Positions 23,434 to 33,466 are shown, counted from the first letter of the stretch. The stretch: DNA of 64,000 bases from Mycolicibacterium sp. HK-90 (GCF_030486405.1 NZ_CP129613.1:1798001-1862000), one strand, 5' to 3'. The notes: generated by a model from the sequence alone, not told the origin. A program made the numbers and translations.

Positions 23434-23742
23434 ATGCACGGCCCAAAAGATCCAGTTGACCATGCCCGGACGACACGGCCGCATGCCGGCGAGTCCATGA
23501 AAGACAACGTCATCATGCCCGCGATCGTCTTGATCCTCGTGTCGGTGGTGCTTTTCGTCGGCACCTTGGCCGCGTTCGCAACCGGCCACCCCGATGTCGG
23601 GTTGACCGTGGGTGCGCTGTCGGCGGCCGGCTTCCTCATCGGGGCGATGTGGCTCGCGCTCGAGCACCTGCGGGTACGCCGCATCGAGGACCGCTGGTAC
23701 TCGGATCATCCCGGAGTGCTCAAGCAGCGGCCCAGCAGCTGA
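23434..23742 (+). CDS. usfY: UsfY-like membrane protein, copy 2
   Basis: 102 residues, clearly paralogous to the protein at 12908: DPVDHARTTRPHAGESMKD (residues 6-24), two membrane segments (about 29-50 and 56-77), and LRVRRIEDRWYSDHPGVLK at the end. This copy is closer to rsbW-sigF, but the 23819-25722 genes intervene. A GGAAGGAG ribosome-binding site precedes the ATG. Function unknown; the conserved polar N-terminus suggests a binding surface. Confidence 0.87.
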   Translation: MHGPKDPVDHARTTRPHAGESMKDNVIMPAIVLILVSVVLFVGTLAAFATGHPDVGLTVGALSAAGFLIGAMWLALEHLRVRRIEDRWYSDHPGVLKQRPSS

Positions 23743-23757
23743 GCCCTCCCGCGCACG

Positions 23758-23780
23758 ACCCGGCCGCCATGCGGCCGGGT
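23758..23780. terminator. Bidirectional terminator after usfY copy 2
   Basis: ACCCGGCCGC (23758-23767) pairs perfectly with GCGGCCGGGT (23771-23780) across a 3-base loop, between convergent genes. Confidence 0.72.
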
Positions 23781-23818
23781 TCGTCGCTTGCCGACGCCCG
23801 GGAGCGGGGTTCCAGGAC

Positions 23819-24163
23819 TCAGAACGTCAGGGCCAGGATCGCGAAATCGATTGCCAGCAGTGCTAATCCGACCAGGGGGACCAGTATTCCCCAGCGCAGC
23901 CGCGAGGTGAAGATCGACAGGGCGAGGGTCACCACGGGCACCACGGGCGCACCATAGAACAGAATCCCGAACCAGAATTCCCCCGGCCCCTTGTCGGCGC
24001 AGGCCTGCCCGGTGCAACCGGCCATGCCCATCACCACGCCCATGCCGTACAGGAATACCAGAATGGCCGCGGGCACCGTCAGAATGGCAAGCACCCACGT
24101 CAGGGACATCCGCATCCGTCCGTCGGCATTGCGCTCGGTCTGCACAGTCTGTGATTCGGTCAT
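23819..24163 (-). CDS. Three-helix membrane protein, possibly SigF-dependent
   Basis: 114 residues with about three membrane segments (residues 21-44, 66-86, 90-112) and a Cys-containing loop MAGCTGQACADKGPGEFW. Family not recognised. On its own strand GGGTA (24178 to 24174) lies ten bases before the ATG, the same geometry as the leaderless SigF genes here, but no GTTT is found at 15-17 bases. Divergent from the F420-dependent oxidoreductase. Confidence 0.75.
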   Translation of the reverse strand: MTESQTVQTERNADGRMRMSLTWVLAILTVPAAILVFLYGMGVVMGMAGCTGQACADKGPGEFWFGILFYGAPVVPVVTLALSIFTSRLRWGILVPLVGLALLAIDFAILALTF

Positions 24164-24179
24164 TGCCTTCGCATACCCA

Positions 24180-24203
24180 GTTTCGTGGCCTTATGCACGG
24201 GTA
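24180..24203 (+). promoter_or_regulatory. SigF promoter for the F420-dependent oxidoreductase
   Basis: GTTT (24180-24183), 15 bases, GGGTA (24199-24203) then T. Ten bases separate GGGTA from the ATG at 24214. Confidence 0.75.
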
Positions 24204-24213
24204 TTCCAGCGGC

Positions 24214-25200
24214 ATGGCCAGATTCGGATACACCCTGATGACCGAGCAGAGCGGTCCGCGTGAGCTGGTCGGCTACGCGGTGTCCGCGGAGCAGGTGGGC
24301 TTCGACTTCGAGGTGTGCAGTGATCACTACAGTCCGTGGCTGGCCAGCCAGGGCCACGCCCCCAACGCCTGGCCGGTGCTCGGAGCGGTGGCCCATGCCA
24401 CCGACACCGTGCAGCTGTACTCCTACGTCACCTGCCCGACCATCAGGTATCACCCCGCGATCGTCGCCCAGCAGGCCGCCACCGTTCAGATCCTGGCCGA
24501 CGGCCGGTTCACCCTCGGCCTGGGAAGCGGTGAGAACCTCAATGAACACGTCGTCGGCCGCGGCTGGCCCACGGTCGAGCGACGCCTGGACATGCTGGCC
24601 GAGGCGGTCAAGCTGATCCGGGAACTGCTCTCCGGTGACCTGATCGACTTCCGTGGCGAGTTCTACGAGGTGGACTCGGCGCGTATCTGGGATGTGCCCG
24701 ACGATCCGGTGACCATCGGGGTCTCGATCACTGGCGAGAAGGCCGTCGAGAAGCTGGCCGTGGCCGCCGATCACCTGATCAACGTCGCGCCCGACCGGGC
24801 CATCGTCGACCATTGGCGGGACCGCCGTCACGCGACCGGAGGGCTGCCCGAAGGACGGGTGATCGGACAGGTACCGGTGTGCTGGGACCCCGACCGGGAT
24901 GCCGCGGTGGAGCGGGCGCACGACCAGTTCCGCTGGTTCGGCGGGGGCTGGGCGGTCAACGCCGACCTGCCCACTCCCGCTGGATTCGCCGCGGCGACGC
25001 GGTTCGTGCGGCGTGAGGACGTGGCCGAGGCCATCCCGTGTGGGCCCGACCTGGACGCCATCGTCGCGGCGGTGGCGCCCTACCGGGACGCGGGATTCAC
25101 CGACATCGCCCTGGTGCAGATCGGTGACGAGGGGCAGCAGCGGTTCCTCGACGAGGCGGCAAAGCCGCTACTCGCTGCGCTGCGGGCCGAGCTGGACTGA
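24214..25200 (+). CDS. F420-dependent LLM-class oxidoreductase (FGD-like)
   Basis: 328-residue luciferase-like (TIM barrel) enzyme of the group near F420-dependent glucose-6-phosphate dehydrogenase. Typical features: FEVCSDHYSPWL near residue 35, TIRYHPAIVAQQAATVQIL, RFTLGLGSGENLNEHV (about 105-120) and the SITGEKAVEKLA segment, which line the F420 and substrate pocket. It should transfer hydride to or from F420; the substrate is unknown. The ATG at 24214 is chosen because it sits ten bases after a SigF promoter; an in-frame upstream ATG would lie before the predicted transcript start. F420 itself is made by fbiA and fbiB further along the window. Confidence 0.87.
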   Translation: MARFGYTLMTEQSGPRELVGYAVSAEQVGFDFEVCSDHYSPWLASQGHAPNAWPVLGAVAHATDTVQLYSYVTCPTIRYHPAIVAQQAATVQILADGRFTLGLGSGENLNEHVVGRGWPTVERRLDMLAEAVKLIRELLSGDLIDFRGEFYEVDSARIWDVPDDPVTIGVSITGEKAVEKLAVAADHLINVAPDRAIVDHWRDRRHATGGLPEGRVIGQVPVCWDPDRDAAVERAHDQFRWFGGGWAVNADLPTPAGFAAATRFVRREDVAEAIPCGPDLDAIVAAVAPYRDAGFTDIALVQIGDEGQQRFLDEAAKPLLAALRAELD

Positions 25201-25722
25201 AGAACCGGCCGACATCGGATGGCCGAGACGCATCGCCAACGGCAGCACCAACCACATCCCGACAAAGGTGATCAGGGCCACCAGGCCGGCGATCACGCCG
25301 GCCTCGTGTCCGGCAACAGTGTCGAAGATCAGCATGACCACGCCGGCCATCGCGATCCCCAGCAGCAGCAATCCGATGAACGCGCACCGGTGCGCGGCGG
25401 AGACCAGCAGGTTCAACCGGTGGCGGCGGAACAGGATGCGGTGCATGGCGACCGGGGCCACCAGCAGCGCGGTGGCGCCGGCCGAACATGCCACCGTCAC
25501 CAGATAGACGATCCGCATCCGCGCATCGAGTATCGAAAACCGTTCCTGGAACGGCAGGGTGAGCAGGAGTCCGGTGAGCAGTTGGACGCCGGTCTGTACC
25601 ACGCGCAATTCCTGCAGCAGGCTGGCCCAGTTGCGGTCCAGCCGTTCGGCTTCCGTTTCGTGGCGGGCGGCCTGGTCCCAGGGCTGATCCAGCTCGGGAC
25701 GGTCCGGATCCATGCCCACCAT
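25168..25722 (-). CDS. DUF6328 membrane protein
   Basis: About 184 residues from the ATG at 25722 (another ATG three codons later is possible). A polar start is followed by LDRNWASLLQELRVVQTGVQ, the DUF6328 opening, and four membrane segments (about residues 44-62, 73-97, 113-133, 139-163). The family is uncharacterised and common in actinobacteria. Its 3' end overlaps the convergent F420-dependent oxidoreductase gene by 33 bp. Confidence 0.8.
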   Translation of the reverse strand: MVGMDPDRPELDQPWDQAARHETEAERLDRNWASLLQELRVVQTGVQLLTGLLLTLPFQERFSILDARMRIVYLVTVACSAGATALLVAPVAMHRILFRRHRLNLLVSAAHRCAFIGLLLLGIAMAGVVMLIFDTVAGHEAGVIAGLVALITFVGMWLVLPLAMRLGHPMSAGSSVQLGPQRSE

Positions 25723-26024
25723 GATCCCACGTGCGATCGAGGTTTCCCGTAGCGACGGGATGGGCATCCCTGGCGGGGCGGCCGCGGTGGAGAACCCGGC
25801 CCGGACGAGGAACAGGAGCGCAGTGTCGAAGTCGAGTCACCCGAACAAGTTCAGCGCGCATCTGGCGGAAAACTCCGGACGGGTTGGTCGTCAAAGATCG
25901 CGACTCGCCACGGTCGATGCGGCGCGATCGGCATGATCGAGCAAATGGGGGCGGCGCGCAGTGAGGCGGCGTGAGCCGATCGTCCAACCTGGGATACTGT
26001 CGGTCCGAGACGCCGGGAGGTGAG
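25723..26024. other. Gap upstream of rsbW-sigF
   Basis: About 300 bp with no supported gene. A weak SigF-like site (GTTT 25742-25745, 16 bases, GGGCA 25762-25766) points toward rsbW about 260 bp away. Nearer the gene, TACTGT at 25995-26000 could be a -10 box. The 58-codon frame from the ATG at 25760 lacks a ribosome-binding site and similarity. Confidence 0.5.
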
Positions 26025-26459
26025 ATGGCCGAGGAGCAGGCTCAACCCGAGTCGCCGGTCCGCGCGGAGCGGTCGGTGGAGATTCGGGTCGCTGCCAGAC
26101 TTGAGAATCTGGCTGTGCTGCGCACGCTGGTGGCCGCGGTGGCGACCTTCGAAGATCTTGATTTCGACGTCGTGGCCGACCTCCGGCTGGCCGTCGACGA
26201 GGCCTGCACCGCCTTGATCCGGGCTGCCGTACCGGAATCGACCCTGAAGCTGGTCGTCGATCCGCGTCACGACAGCGTGGTGATCACCGCCTCCGCCCTC
26301 TGCGCGGAGGCCGCGGCGGTTACTCCCGGCAGCTTCAGCTGGCACGTGCTCAGTTCTCTGACCGACGAGGTCGCCACGTTCACCGACGGTGACGGCCCCG
26401 ACGCCGGCGAGGTATTCGGCATCACCCTGACGACGAGGCGAGCGAGCTTGCTGCGGTGA
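26025..26459 (+). CDS. rsbW: SigF anti-sigma factor RsbW (UsfX)
   Basis: 144-residue GHKL-fold anti-sigma factor that binds SigF and keeps it inactive until a STAS antagonist displaces it. It follows M. tuberculosis UsfX closely: VEIRVAARLENLAVLRTLVA, FEDLDFDVVADLRLAVDEAC (N-box region) and VFGITLTTRRASL. The ATG at 26025 follows GGGAGGTGAG. The stop overlaps the sigF start (GTGA), so the two are translationally coupled. Confidence 0.94.
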   Translation: MAEEQAQPESPVRAERSVEIRVAARLENLAVLRTLVAAVATFEDLDFDVVADLRLAVDEACTALIRAAVPESTLKLVVDPRHDSVVITASALCAEAAAVTPGSFSWHVLSSLTDEVATFTDGDGPDAGEVFGITLTTRRASLLR

Positions 26460-27208
26460 CGTCGGAATATGCAGACGTTCGCGACATGTTTCGCGAACTC
26501 AGCGGATTGTCCGAAGGCTCGTCGGCCTATGAACGCCAACGGGAGCGGATCGTCGAGCGCTGCCTGCCTCTCGCCGATCACATCGCGCGGCGTTTCGACG
26601 GCCGCGGCGAGCCGCGCGAGGACCTGGTCCAGGTTGCGCGGGTAGGCCTGGTCAACGCGGTGAACCGGTTCGATGTGGAGGCCGGCTCCGACTTCGTCTC
26701 GTTCGCCGTGCCGACGATCATGGGCGAGGTCCGCCGGCACTTCCGGGACAACAGCTGGTCGGTGAAGGTGCCGAGACGGCTCAAAGAACTGCACCTGCGG
26801 CTGGGTGCGGCAACCGCCGAGTTGTCCCAGCGGTTAGGCCGCGCGCCGACGGCCTCAGAGCTCGCCGGCGAACTCGACATGGACCGTGAAGAGGTGATCG
26901 AAGGGCTGGTCGCCGGCAGCTCGTACAACACCCTGTCGATCGACAGCGGCGGCGGTGGCGACGAGGATGCTCCGGCGATAGTCGACACGCTCGGCGATGT
27001 GGATCTCGGCCTGGATCAAATCGACAATCGGGAAACGTTGCGGCCGTTGCTCGCTCAGTTACCTGAGCGGGAGCGCACGGTGCTGGTGTTGCGATTCTTC
27101 GAATCCATGACGCAGACGCAGATCGCCGAGCGTGTCGGTGTCTCGCAGATGCACGTTTCGAGGCTGTTGGCGAAATCGCTAGCGCGACTTCGTGACCAAC
27201 TGCAGTAG
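26456..27208 (+). CDS. sigF: RNA polymerase sigma factor SigF
   Basis: 250-residue sigma-70 family group 3 factor for general stress and stationary phase. Region 2: ADHIARRFDGRGEPREDLVQ and FVSFAVPTIMGEVRRHFRD; region 3: RLGRAPTASELAGELDMD; region 4: LPERERTVLVLRFFESMTQ and VSQMHVSRLLAKSLARL, the -35-binding helix-turn-helix. Start is the GTG at 26456, overlapping the rsbW stop. The last 30 bp overlap the convergent STAS gene. Sites fitting its known promoter consensus occur eight times in the preceding 13 kb. Confidence 0.96.
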   Translation: MTSEYADVRDMFRELSGLSEGSSAYERQRERIVERCLPLADHIARRFDGRGEPREDLVQVARVGLVNAVNRFDVEAGSDFVSFAVPTIMGEVRRHFRDNSWSVKVPRRLKELHLRLGAATAELSQRLGRAPTASELAGELDMDREEVIEGLVAGSSYNTLSIDSGGGGDEDAPAIVDTLGDVDLGLDQIDNRETLRPLLAQLPERERTVLVLRFFESMTQTQIAERVGVSQMHVSRLLAKSLARLRDQLQ

Positions 27209-27601
27209 CGGGGTCTTGCCGTTCAGCGTGGACAGAGCCGCCGCGACGCTGTAGCACGAACGCAGCTCGCCATCCGGGTCGCAGATCCGCAACAGTCGGC
27301 TGACCGACTTGCTGGGCACCAACACCCAGTCGACATTGCCTACCGCACAACGCACTTCGATGGCCTTGAGCGCGGAATACCCTGCGGTGCCGAAGAAATC
27401 GACGCCCGTGAGGTCGATGACGATGCGCTCGGCATCGGCGATGTTGCGTGCCGCGTAGTCGGCGAACTCGGTTGCGTTCACGGCGTCGACTTCGCCGTGT
27501 GCGCTGATCACCGCCGTTGAGGGCGGGAGCCAGCGGGTGGCGAACGCGGCCGGCGAATCGTCGGTACGGTCGATCAGGGCGTTCGTCGAAAAAACGGTCA
27601 T
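27179..27601 (-). CDS. STAS-domain anti-sigma antagonist, copy 2
   Basis: 140 residues from the ATG at 27601, preceded by GGAG. STAS fold with VISAHGEVDAVNATEF and IDLTGVDFFGTAGYSAL; where RsbV-type proteins carry DSSG this reads GTAG, with Thr in place of the phospho-Ser. Shared block with copy 1: VDWVLVPSKSVSRLLRICDP, and three Cys. Likely an antagonist of RsbW given that its gene converges on sigF and overlaps it by 30 bp; expression of one could interfere with the other. In M. tuberculosis sigF is followed directly by accA3, so this gene is an insertion relative to that genome. Confidence 0.82.
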   Translation of the reverse strand: MTVFSTNALIDRTDDSPAAFATRWLPPSTAVISAHGEVDAVNATEFADYAARNIADAERIVIDLTGVDFFGTAGYSALKAIEVRCAVGNVDWVLVPSKSVSRLLRICDPDGELRSCYSVAAALSTLNGKTPLLQLVTKSR

Positions 27602-27698
27602 TCTTAGCTCCATCAGTCGTAATACGTGTATTCGTACTGTGGTGCGGCGTCGATCGACTACGTACGAGTTCACGCGCGTGATGTCGATGACGCTCGCT

Positions 27699-27718
27699 GC
27701 GGCTGTGAACTCAACCTG
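27699..27718. repeat. 20-bp element upstream of STAS genes, copy 2
   Basis: GCGGCTGTGAACTCAACCTG, identical to 22317-22336. It ends about 100 bp before the start of STAS copy 2 (minus strand). Confidence 0.75.
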
Positions 27719-27795
27719 TCCAAACCTTACCGCGATCAAGGTCAGTGGACAATTTGTCTGAGTGGATTCTTATAGTCCGGGGCCAAACTGGTGGC

Positions 27796-28344
27796 ATGTC
27801 GAACGCCGCGACAGTTGCCGGTGTGGTGCTGGCCGCCGGTGCCGGTAGCCGCTTCGGAATGCCGAAAGTTCTTGCCGAAGAAGGTGCTTGGCTGAAGCGG
27901 GCGGTGACCGCGCTCGACGACGGTGGTTGTGACGAGGTGATCGTGGTGCTGGGTGCCGCCGTCGTCGACGTGCCCGCACCCGCTCGCGCGGTGGTGGCCG
28001 GACGCTGGGCCGACGGGATGAGCGCCTCGGTGCGCACGGGACTGGAAGCCGTCGACGGCACAGCCGAATGGGTCGTCCTGCACACGGTCGACACGCCGGA
28101 CATCGGTGCCGACGTGGTAGGCCGGGTGTTGCACGCGGCGCGCACGGCCGGTTCCGGCCTGGCCCGCGCCAGCTACGACGGGCGGCCCGGCCACCCCGTC
28201 GTCGTGGCCCGCAGGCACCTCGCGGCGCTGGTCGCCGCACTGCACGGCGACCAGGGGGCCCGGGCGTTCCTCGGTGCCCGTGACGACGTCGTCGGCGTCG
28301 AGTGCGGCGACCTGGCCGCGGGCCTGGACATCGACGTCCGCTGA
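27796..28344 (+). CDS. MocA/MobA-like nucleotidyltransferase
   Basis: 182 residues, NTP-transferase fold: the N-terminal VVLAAGAGSRFGMPK (10-24) binds nucleotide, VDTPDIG corresponds to the metal-binding Asp, and GHPVV follows, as in molybdenum cofactor cytidylyltransferases. Such proteins often serve molybdenum hydroxylases, but none is adjacent, so another sugar- or cofactor-nucleotidyl role is possible. ATG at 27796 chosen over a GTG at 27745 because the family N-terminus begins here. Convergent with mdh, 7 bp apart. Confidence 0.82.
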   Translation: MSNAATVAGVVLAAGAGSRFGMPKVLAEEGAWLKRAVTALDDGGCDEVIVVLGAAVVDVPAPARAVVAGRWADGMSASVRTGLEAVDGTAEWVVLHTVDTPDIGADVVGRVLHAARTAGSGLARASYDGRPGHPVVVARRHLAALVAALHGDQGARAFLGARDDVVGVECGDLAAGLDIDVR

Positions 28345-28351
28345 GTGCGGC

Positions 28352-29341
28352 CTACAGCAGGCCCAGCCGTTCGACGGCGTGGCGTTCCTCGAGCAGTTCG
28401 GCCACCGACGCATCGATACGGGCGCGGGAGAACTCGTTGATCTCCAGCCCCTCCACGATCTCCCACGCACCGTCCACCGCCCTGACAGGCAGTGAGGCGA
28501 CGACACCCTCGGGCACGCCGTAGATCCCGGGGGAGGGCAGTGCTACCGACGTCCAGTCATCCGGATCGGTGCCGTCGACCCAGTCCCGGACGTGGTCGAT
28601 GGCGGCGTTGGCCGCCGATGCCGCCGACGACGTGCCGCGAGCCTCGATGATCGCCGTGCCGCGGGTGGCGACGGTTGGGATGAAATCGTTGGTCAGCCAC
28701 TCGGTGTCGGACGCGTAATCCGCGCCGGGCCGCCCGTCGACCACGGCGTGGAAGATGTCGGGGTACATGGTCGGGGAGTGGTTGCCCCAGACGGTCACCC
28801 GGGACACGTCGGTGACGTGCACACCCGCATGCGTGGCCAGAGCGGCGACGGCCCGGTTGTGGTCGAGCCGCGTCAGGGCGGTGAACCGCTCCGGCGGGAT
28901 GTCGGGGGCGTGGGCCGAGGCCACCAGCGCGTTGGTGTTGGCCGGGTTGCCGACCACGACGACGCGCACATCGCTGTCCGCGCCGGCATTCAGTGCCTTA
29001 CCCGACTCGGCGAAGATCGCGGCGTTCGCCGCCAACAGATCGGCGCGTTCCATGCCCTTGCTGCGCGGTTTGGCCCCGACGAGCAGGGCGACGTCCACCC
29101 CGTCGAACGCCCGCACCGGGTCGTCGTGGATCTCCACGTCGACCAGCAGATCGAAGGCACTGTCGACCAGTTCCATCACCACACCTTCGGCCGCACGAAC
29201 CGCCGAGGGCAGTTCCAGCAGCCGCAGCTTGACCGGCACGTCGCGTCCCAGCAGGGCGCCGGCTCCGATGCGGAACAGGGCGGCGTAGCCGATCTGGCCT
29301 GCCGCACCGGTCACCGTGACGACCTTGGGAGCCGCGGTCAT
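28352..29341 (-). CDS. mdh: Malate dehydrogenase
   Basis: 329-residue NAD-dependent malate dehydrogenase of the cytosolic-type group, interconverting malate and oxaloacetate in the citric acid cycle. NAD loop [14 protein letters not shown] (about residues 11-24); substrate Arg region [24 protein letters not shown]; catalytic His in [12 protein letters not shown]. The ATG at 29341 overlaps the stop of the upstream small gene (ATGA). Found elsewhere in M. tuberculosis, so its position here differs. Confidence 0.95.
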   Translation of the reverse strand: MTAAPKVVTVTGAAGQIGYAALFRIGAGALLGRDVPVKLRLLELPSAVRAAEGVVMELVDSAFDLLVDVEIHDDPVRAFDGVDVALLVGAKPRSKGMERADLLAANAAIFAESGKALNAGADSDVRVVVVGNPANTNALVASAHAPDIPPERFTALTRLDHNRAVAALATHAGVHVTDVSRVTVWGNHSPTMYPDIFHAVVDGRPGADYASDTEWLTNDFIPTVATRGTAIIEARGTSSAASAANAAIDHVRDWVDGTDPDDWTSVALPSPGIYGVPEGVVASLPVRAVDGAWEIVEGLEINEFSRARIDASVAELLEERHAVERLGLL

Positions 29342-29670
29342 GTGTGCACCTCCAGCCCGAGCATCTGCGTCGCGTAGCGCCGGACGGTGTCCTCCGAGAT
29401 CGCGGCGGCATCCTCGAAGCCGGGGCGGCCCCGACTGCTCAGGAACCCGGTGACGGGATCGAGGATGACCTCGGCGAGCAGTTCGCCGGTGGTCGGCTCG
29501 CACACCGCCCAGGTGTACCGGGTGTCATCGGCCCAGCCGTCCGCGGCATCGTGAACGTAATCGAGGTCGTCCTCGCCGAGGTCGGCGAGCGCGGGCCGGT
29601 CGTCGACGCGGTCGTCGGCGCGCAGGCCACGCAGATACCACTGGCCGTTGTTGATCTCCACAGGTTCCAC
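29338..29670 (-). CDS. Small protein upstream of mdh, resembles the N-terminal half of a GNAT fold
   Basis: 110 residues from the GTG at 29670, five bases after [25 protein letters not shown] and [20 protein letters not shown] resemble the first strands of RimJ/RimL-type acetyltransferases, but the acetyl-CoA-binding half is missing, so enzymatic activity is unlikely. Similarity is by eye and tentative. A longer start at 29697 falls inside the palindrome at 29691-29739 and has no ribosome-binding site. Overlap with mdh implies coupled translation. Confidence 0.6.
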   Translation of the reverse strand: MEPVEINNGQWYLRGLRADDRVDDRPALADLGEDDLDYVHDAADGWADDTRYTWAVCEPTTGELLAEVILDPVTGFLSSRGRPGFEDAAAISEDTVRRYATQMLGLEVHT

Positions 29671-29690
29671 AAAGACCTCCAAATGCCGAA

Positions 29691-29739
29691 TGGCCACCTA
29701 TGACACAAGATTCAACAGAATCCGTGCCACAAGTGGCCA
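29691..29739. repeat. GTGGCCA-type intergenic palindrome, copy A
   Basis: Left arm TGGCCACCTATGACAC (29691-29706) and right arm GTGCCACAAGTGGCCA (29724-29739) pair at 13 of 16 positions; an inner GATTC/GAATC stem lies between. It starts 17 bp after the accA3 stop. Related elements at 38243-38315 and 49183-49237. Confidence 0.7.
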
Positions 29740-29755
29740 CTCGGAGTGAAAAGAA

Positions 29756-31878
<2,123 letters not shown>

Positions 31879-32295
31879 TCACGCCGCGCGCAGTCGCCGC
31901 TTGATACGAGTCAGCATCGCCGACATCCCACGCAGCCGCAGCGGGCTGATCAACGCGCCGAGTCCCAGCGCGGTGTAGAAGTCATCGGGCACCGCCAGGA
32001 TGTCGTCGGCCGGCTGGCCGTCGAGGCCGGTCGCCAGGATCGCGGCGAAGCCACGCGTCGTCGGCGCCTCCGGGGGTGCGCTGAAGAACAACCGCACATT
32101 GCCCCGGTCCGATGCATCGACATCCAGGAACAGCGGGGACTGGCATTCCGGCACGGGCTCCATCGCCGCTTCCTCGAGATGAGTCGGCAATGGTGGCAAC
32201 TCGTTGGCGAACTCCAACAGCAGCTGCAACTTGTCCTGGCCGGCCACCTCCTGGAAGTCGGAGACGACCTCCGCCAGGGCGGCCGGCATCGTCAC
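31879..32295 (-). CDS. sufE: SufE-like sulfur acceptor
   Basis: 138 residues, SufE family; accepts persulfide sulfur on a Cys, probably that in [13 protein letters not shown], for iron-sulfur cluster assembly. The segments [12 protein letters not shown] and [19 protein letters not shown] are family landmarks. The GTG at 32295 overlaps the sseA stop (GTGA), so it is coupled to the sulfurtransferase, as in Rv3283-Rv3284. ATG at 32289 is an alternative start. Confidence 0.88.
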   Translation of the reverse strand: MTMPAALAEVVSDFQEVAGQDKLQLLLEFANELPPLPTHLEEAAMEPVPECQSPLFLDVDASDRGNVRLFFSAPPEAPTTRGFAAILATGLDGQPADDILAVPDDFYTALGLGALISPLRLRGMSAMLTRIKRRLRAA

Positions 32296-33179
32296 GGTGC
32301 CGAACCCGGGTCGGGGCCGACGGCGACGGGCACCCGCACGGCGTTGCCCCACTCGGTCCACGAGCCGTCGTAGTTGCGCACCCCGGGCAGCCCGAGGAGA
32401 TGGGTCAGCACGAACCAGGTATGGCTGGAGCGCTCGCCGATGCGGCAGTACACGACGGTCTTGTCCTCGGGGGTGAGGAAGCTGTAGAGCTCTTCGAGTT
32501 CGGCCCGGCTGCGGAATTGACCGCTGTCCTTGGCCGCCTTGGCCCAGGGGATCGACTTCGCTGTGGGGATGTGCCCACCGCGCAGTGCGCCTTCTTCGGG
32601 ATAGTCGGGCATGTGGGTGCGTTCGCCGGTGTACTCCTGGGGCGAGCGGACGTCGATCAACGGCTGCTTGCCGAGGATGTCGAGGACGTCGTCCTTATAG
32701 GCGCGGATCGGGGCGTCGTTGCGTTCGACGACCGGGTAGCCGCTGGACTGGCGGGTGGGCACCTCGAGTGTGGTGTCGCGGCCGTGGGAGACCCACAGAT
32801 CGCGGCCGCCGTCGAGCAGGCGCACATCGGGATGGCCGAAGAGGGTGAACACCCACAGCGCGTAGGCCGCCCACCAGTTGCTCTTGTCGCCATAGATGAC
32901 GACGGTGTCGTCGCGGCTGATGCCCTTGCAGTCCATCAGTTCGGCGAACTGCTCACCGTCGATGTAGTCACGCACATGGGGATCGTTGAGATCGAGATGC
33001 CAGTCGATCTTGACGGCACCCGGGATGTGGCCGGTGTCGTACAGCAGGACATCCTCGTCGGACTCGACGATGGCCAAGCCGGGCCGGCCCAGGTTGCTGG
33101 CCAGCCAGTCGGCGGTGACCAGGCGCTCCGGGTGGGCGTACTCGGCAAGAGTGGGGCTGGGATCAGCAGGCAGCGGCAC
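32292..33179 (-). CDS. sseA: Thiosulfate sulfurtransferase SseA
   Basis: 295-residue tandem rhodanese. The C-terminal domain holds the active Cys245 in CRIGERS; the N-terminal domain has Asp98 in YGDKSN at the equivalent position and is inactive, as usual for this family. It moves sulfane sulfur, likely to SufE encoded by the overlapping downstream gene. Start is a GTG at 33179. Confidence 0.92.
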   Translation of the reverse strand: MPLPADPSPTLAEYAHPERLVTADWLASNLGRPGLAIVESDEDVLLYDTGHIPGAVKIDWHLDLNDPHVRDYIDGEQFAELMDCKGISRDDTVVIYGDKSNWWAAYALWVFTLFGHPDVRLLDGGRDLWVSHGRDTTLEVPTRQSSGYPVVERNDAPIRAYKDDVLDILGKQPLIDVRSPQEYTGERTHMPDYPEEGALRGGHIPTAKSIPWAKAAKDSGQFRSRAELEELYSFLTPEDKTVVYCRIGERSSHTWFVLTHLLGLPGVRNYDGSWTEWGNAVRVPVAVGPDPGSAP

Positions 33180-33238
33180 ACCATGAGCGTACCGTCGGTC
33201 CGCCTATCTGCGTCGCCGCAGGGTTCACGGCGCGGGGG

Positions 33239-33466
33239 TCACGCCGTGTACGCCACCTCGTAGGCCACGGCGTACCGGCGGGCACCGTTGTTGGCGCGGA
33301 AAAGGGAGCCGCCATTCTGGGACCAGGTCACCACCCGCAGCAGTCGCTTGCCGGGCGACAGCCGCTTGGTGATGATGTCGGCGAAGGCGGCGCGCAGCCG
33401 CTCCAGATCGCATGTTTCGAAGTCGCGGGCCACGCGAACATCCCACATCGTTTCTTCGATCGGCAT
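33239..33466 (-). CDS. Small hypothetical protein
   Basis: 75 residues, not recognised. Predicted alpha/beta (WDVRVARDFETCDLERLRAA, RLLRVVTWSQNGGSLFRANN) with no membrane segment. It lies 59 bp upstream of sseA on the same strand and is not in the equivalent M. tuberculosis interval. Amino-acid composition is protein-like, but the evidence is only an open frame with a plausible ATG. Confidence 0.45.
   Translation of the reverse strand: MPIEETMWDVRVARDFETCDLERLRAAFADIITKRLSPGKRLLRVVTWSQNGGSLFRANNGARRYAVAYEVAYTA

Noticed and set aside
23341..23434. SigF promoter before usfY copy 2, prompted by GTTT near 23349
   Set aside because: No GGGTA-like sequence at the right distance; GGAGA is too far from consensus.
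25760..25936. 58-codon plus-strand frame after the weak SigF-like site
   Set aside because: Start lies within the putative promoter, no ribosome-binding site, no recognisable protein features.
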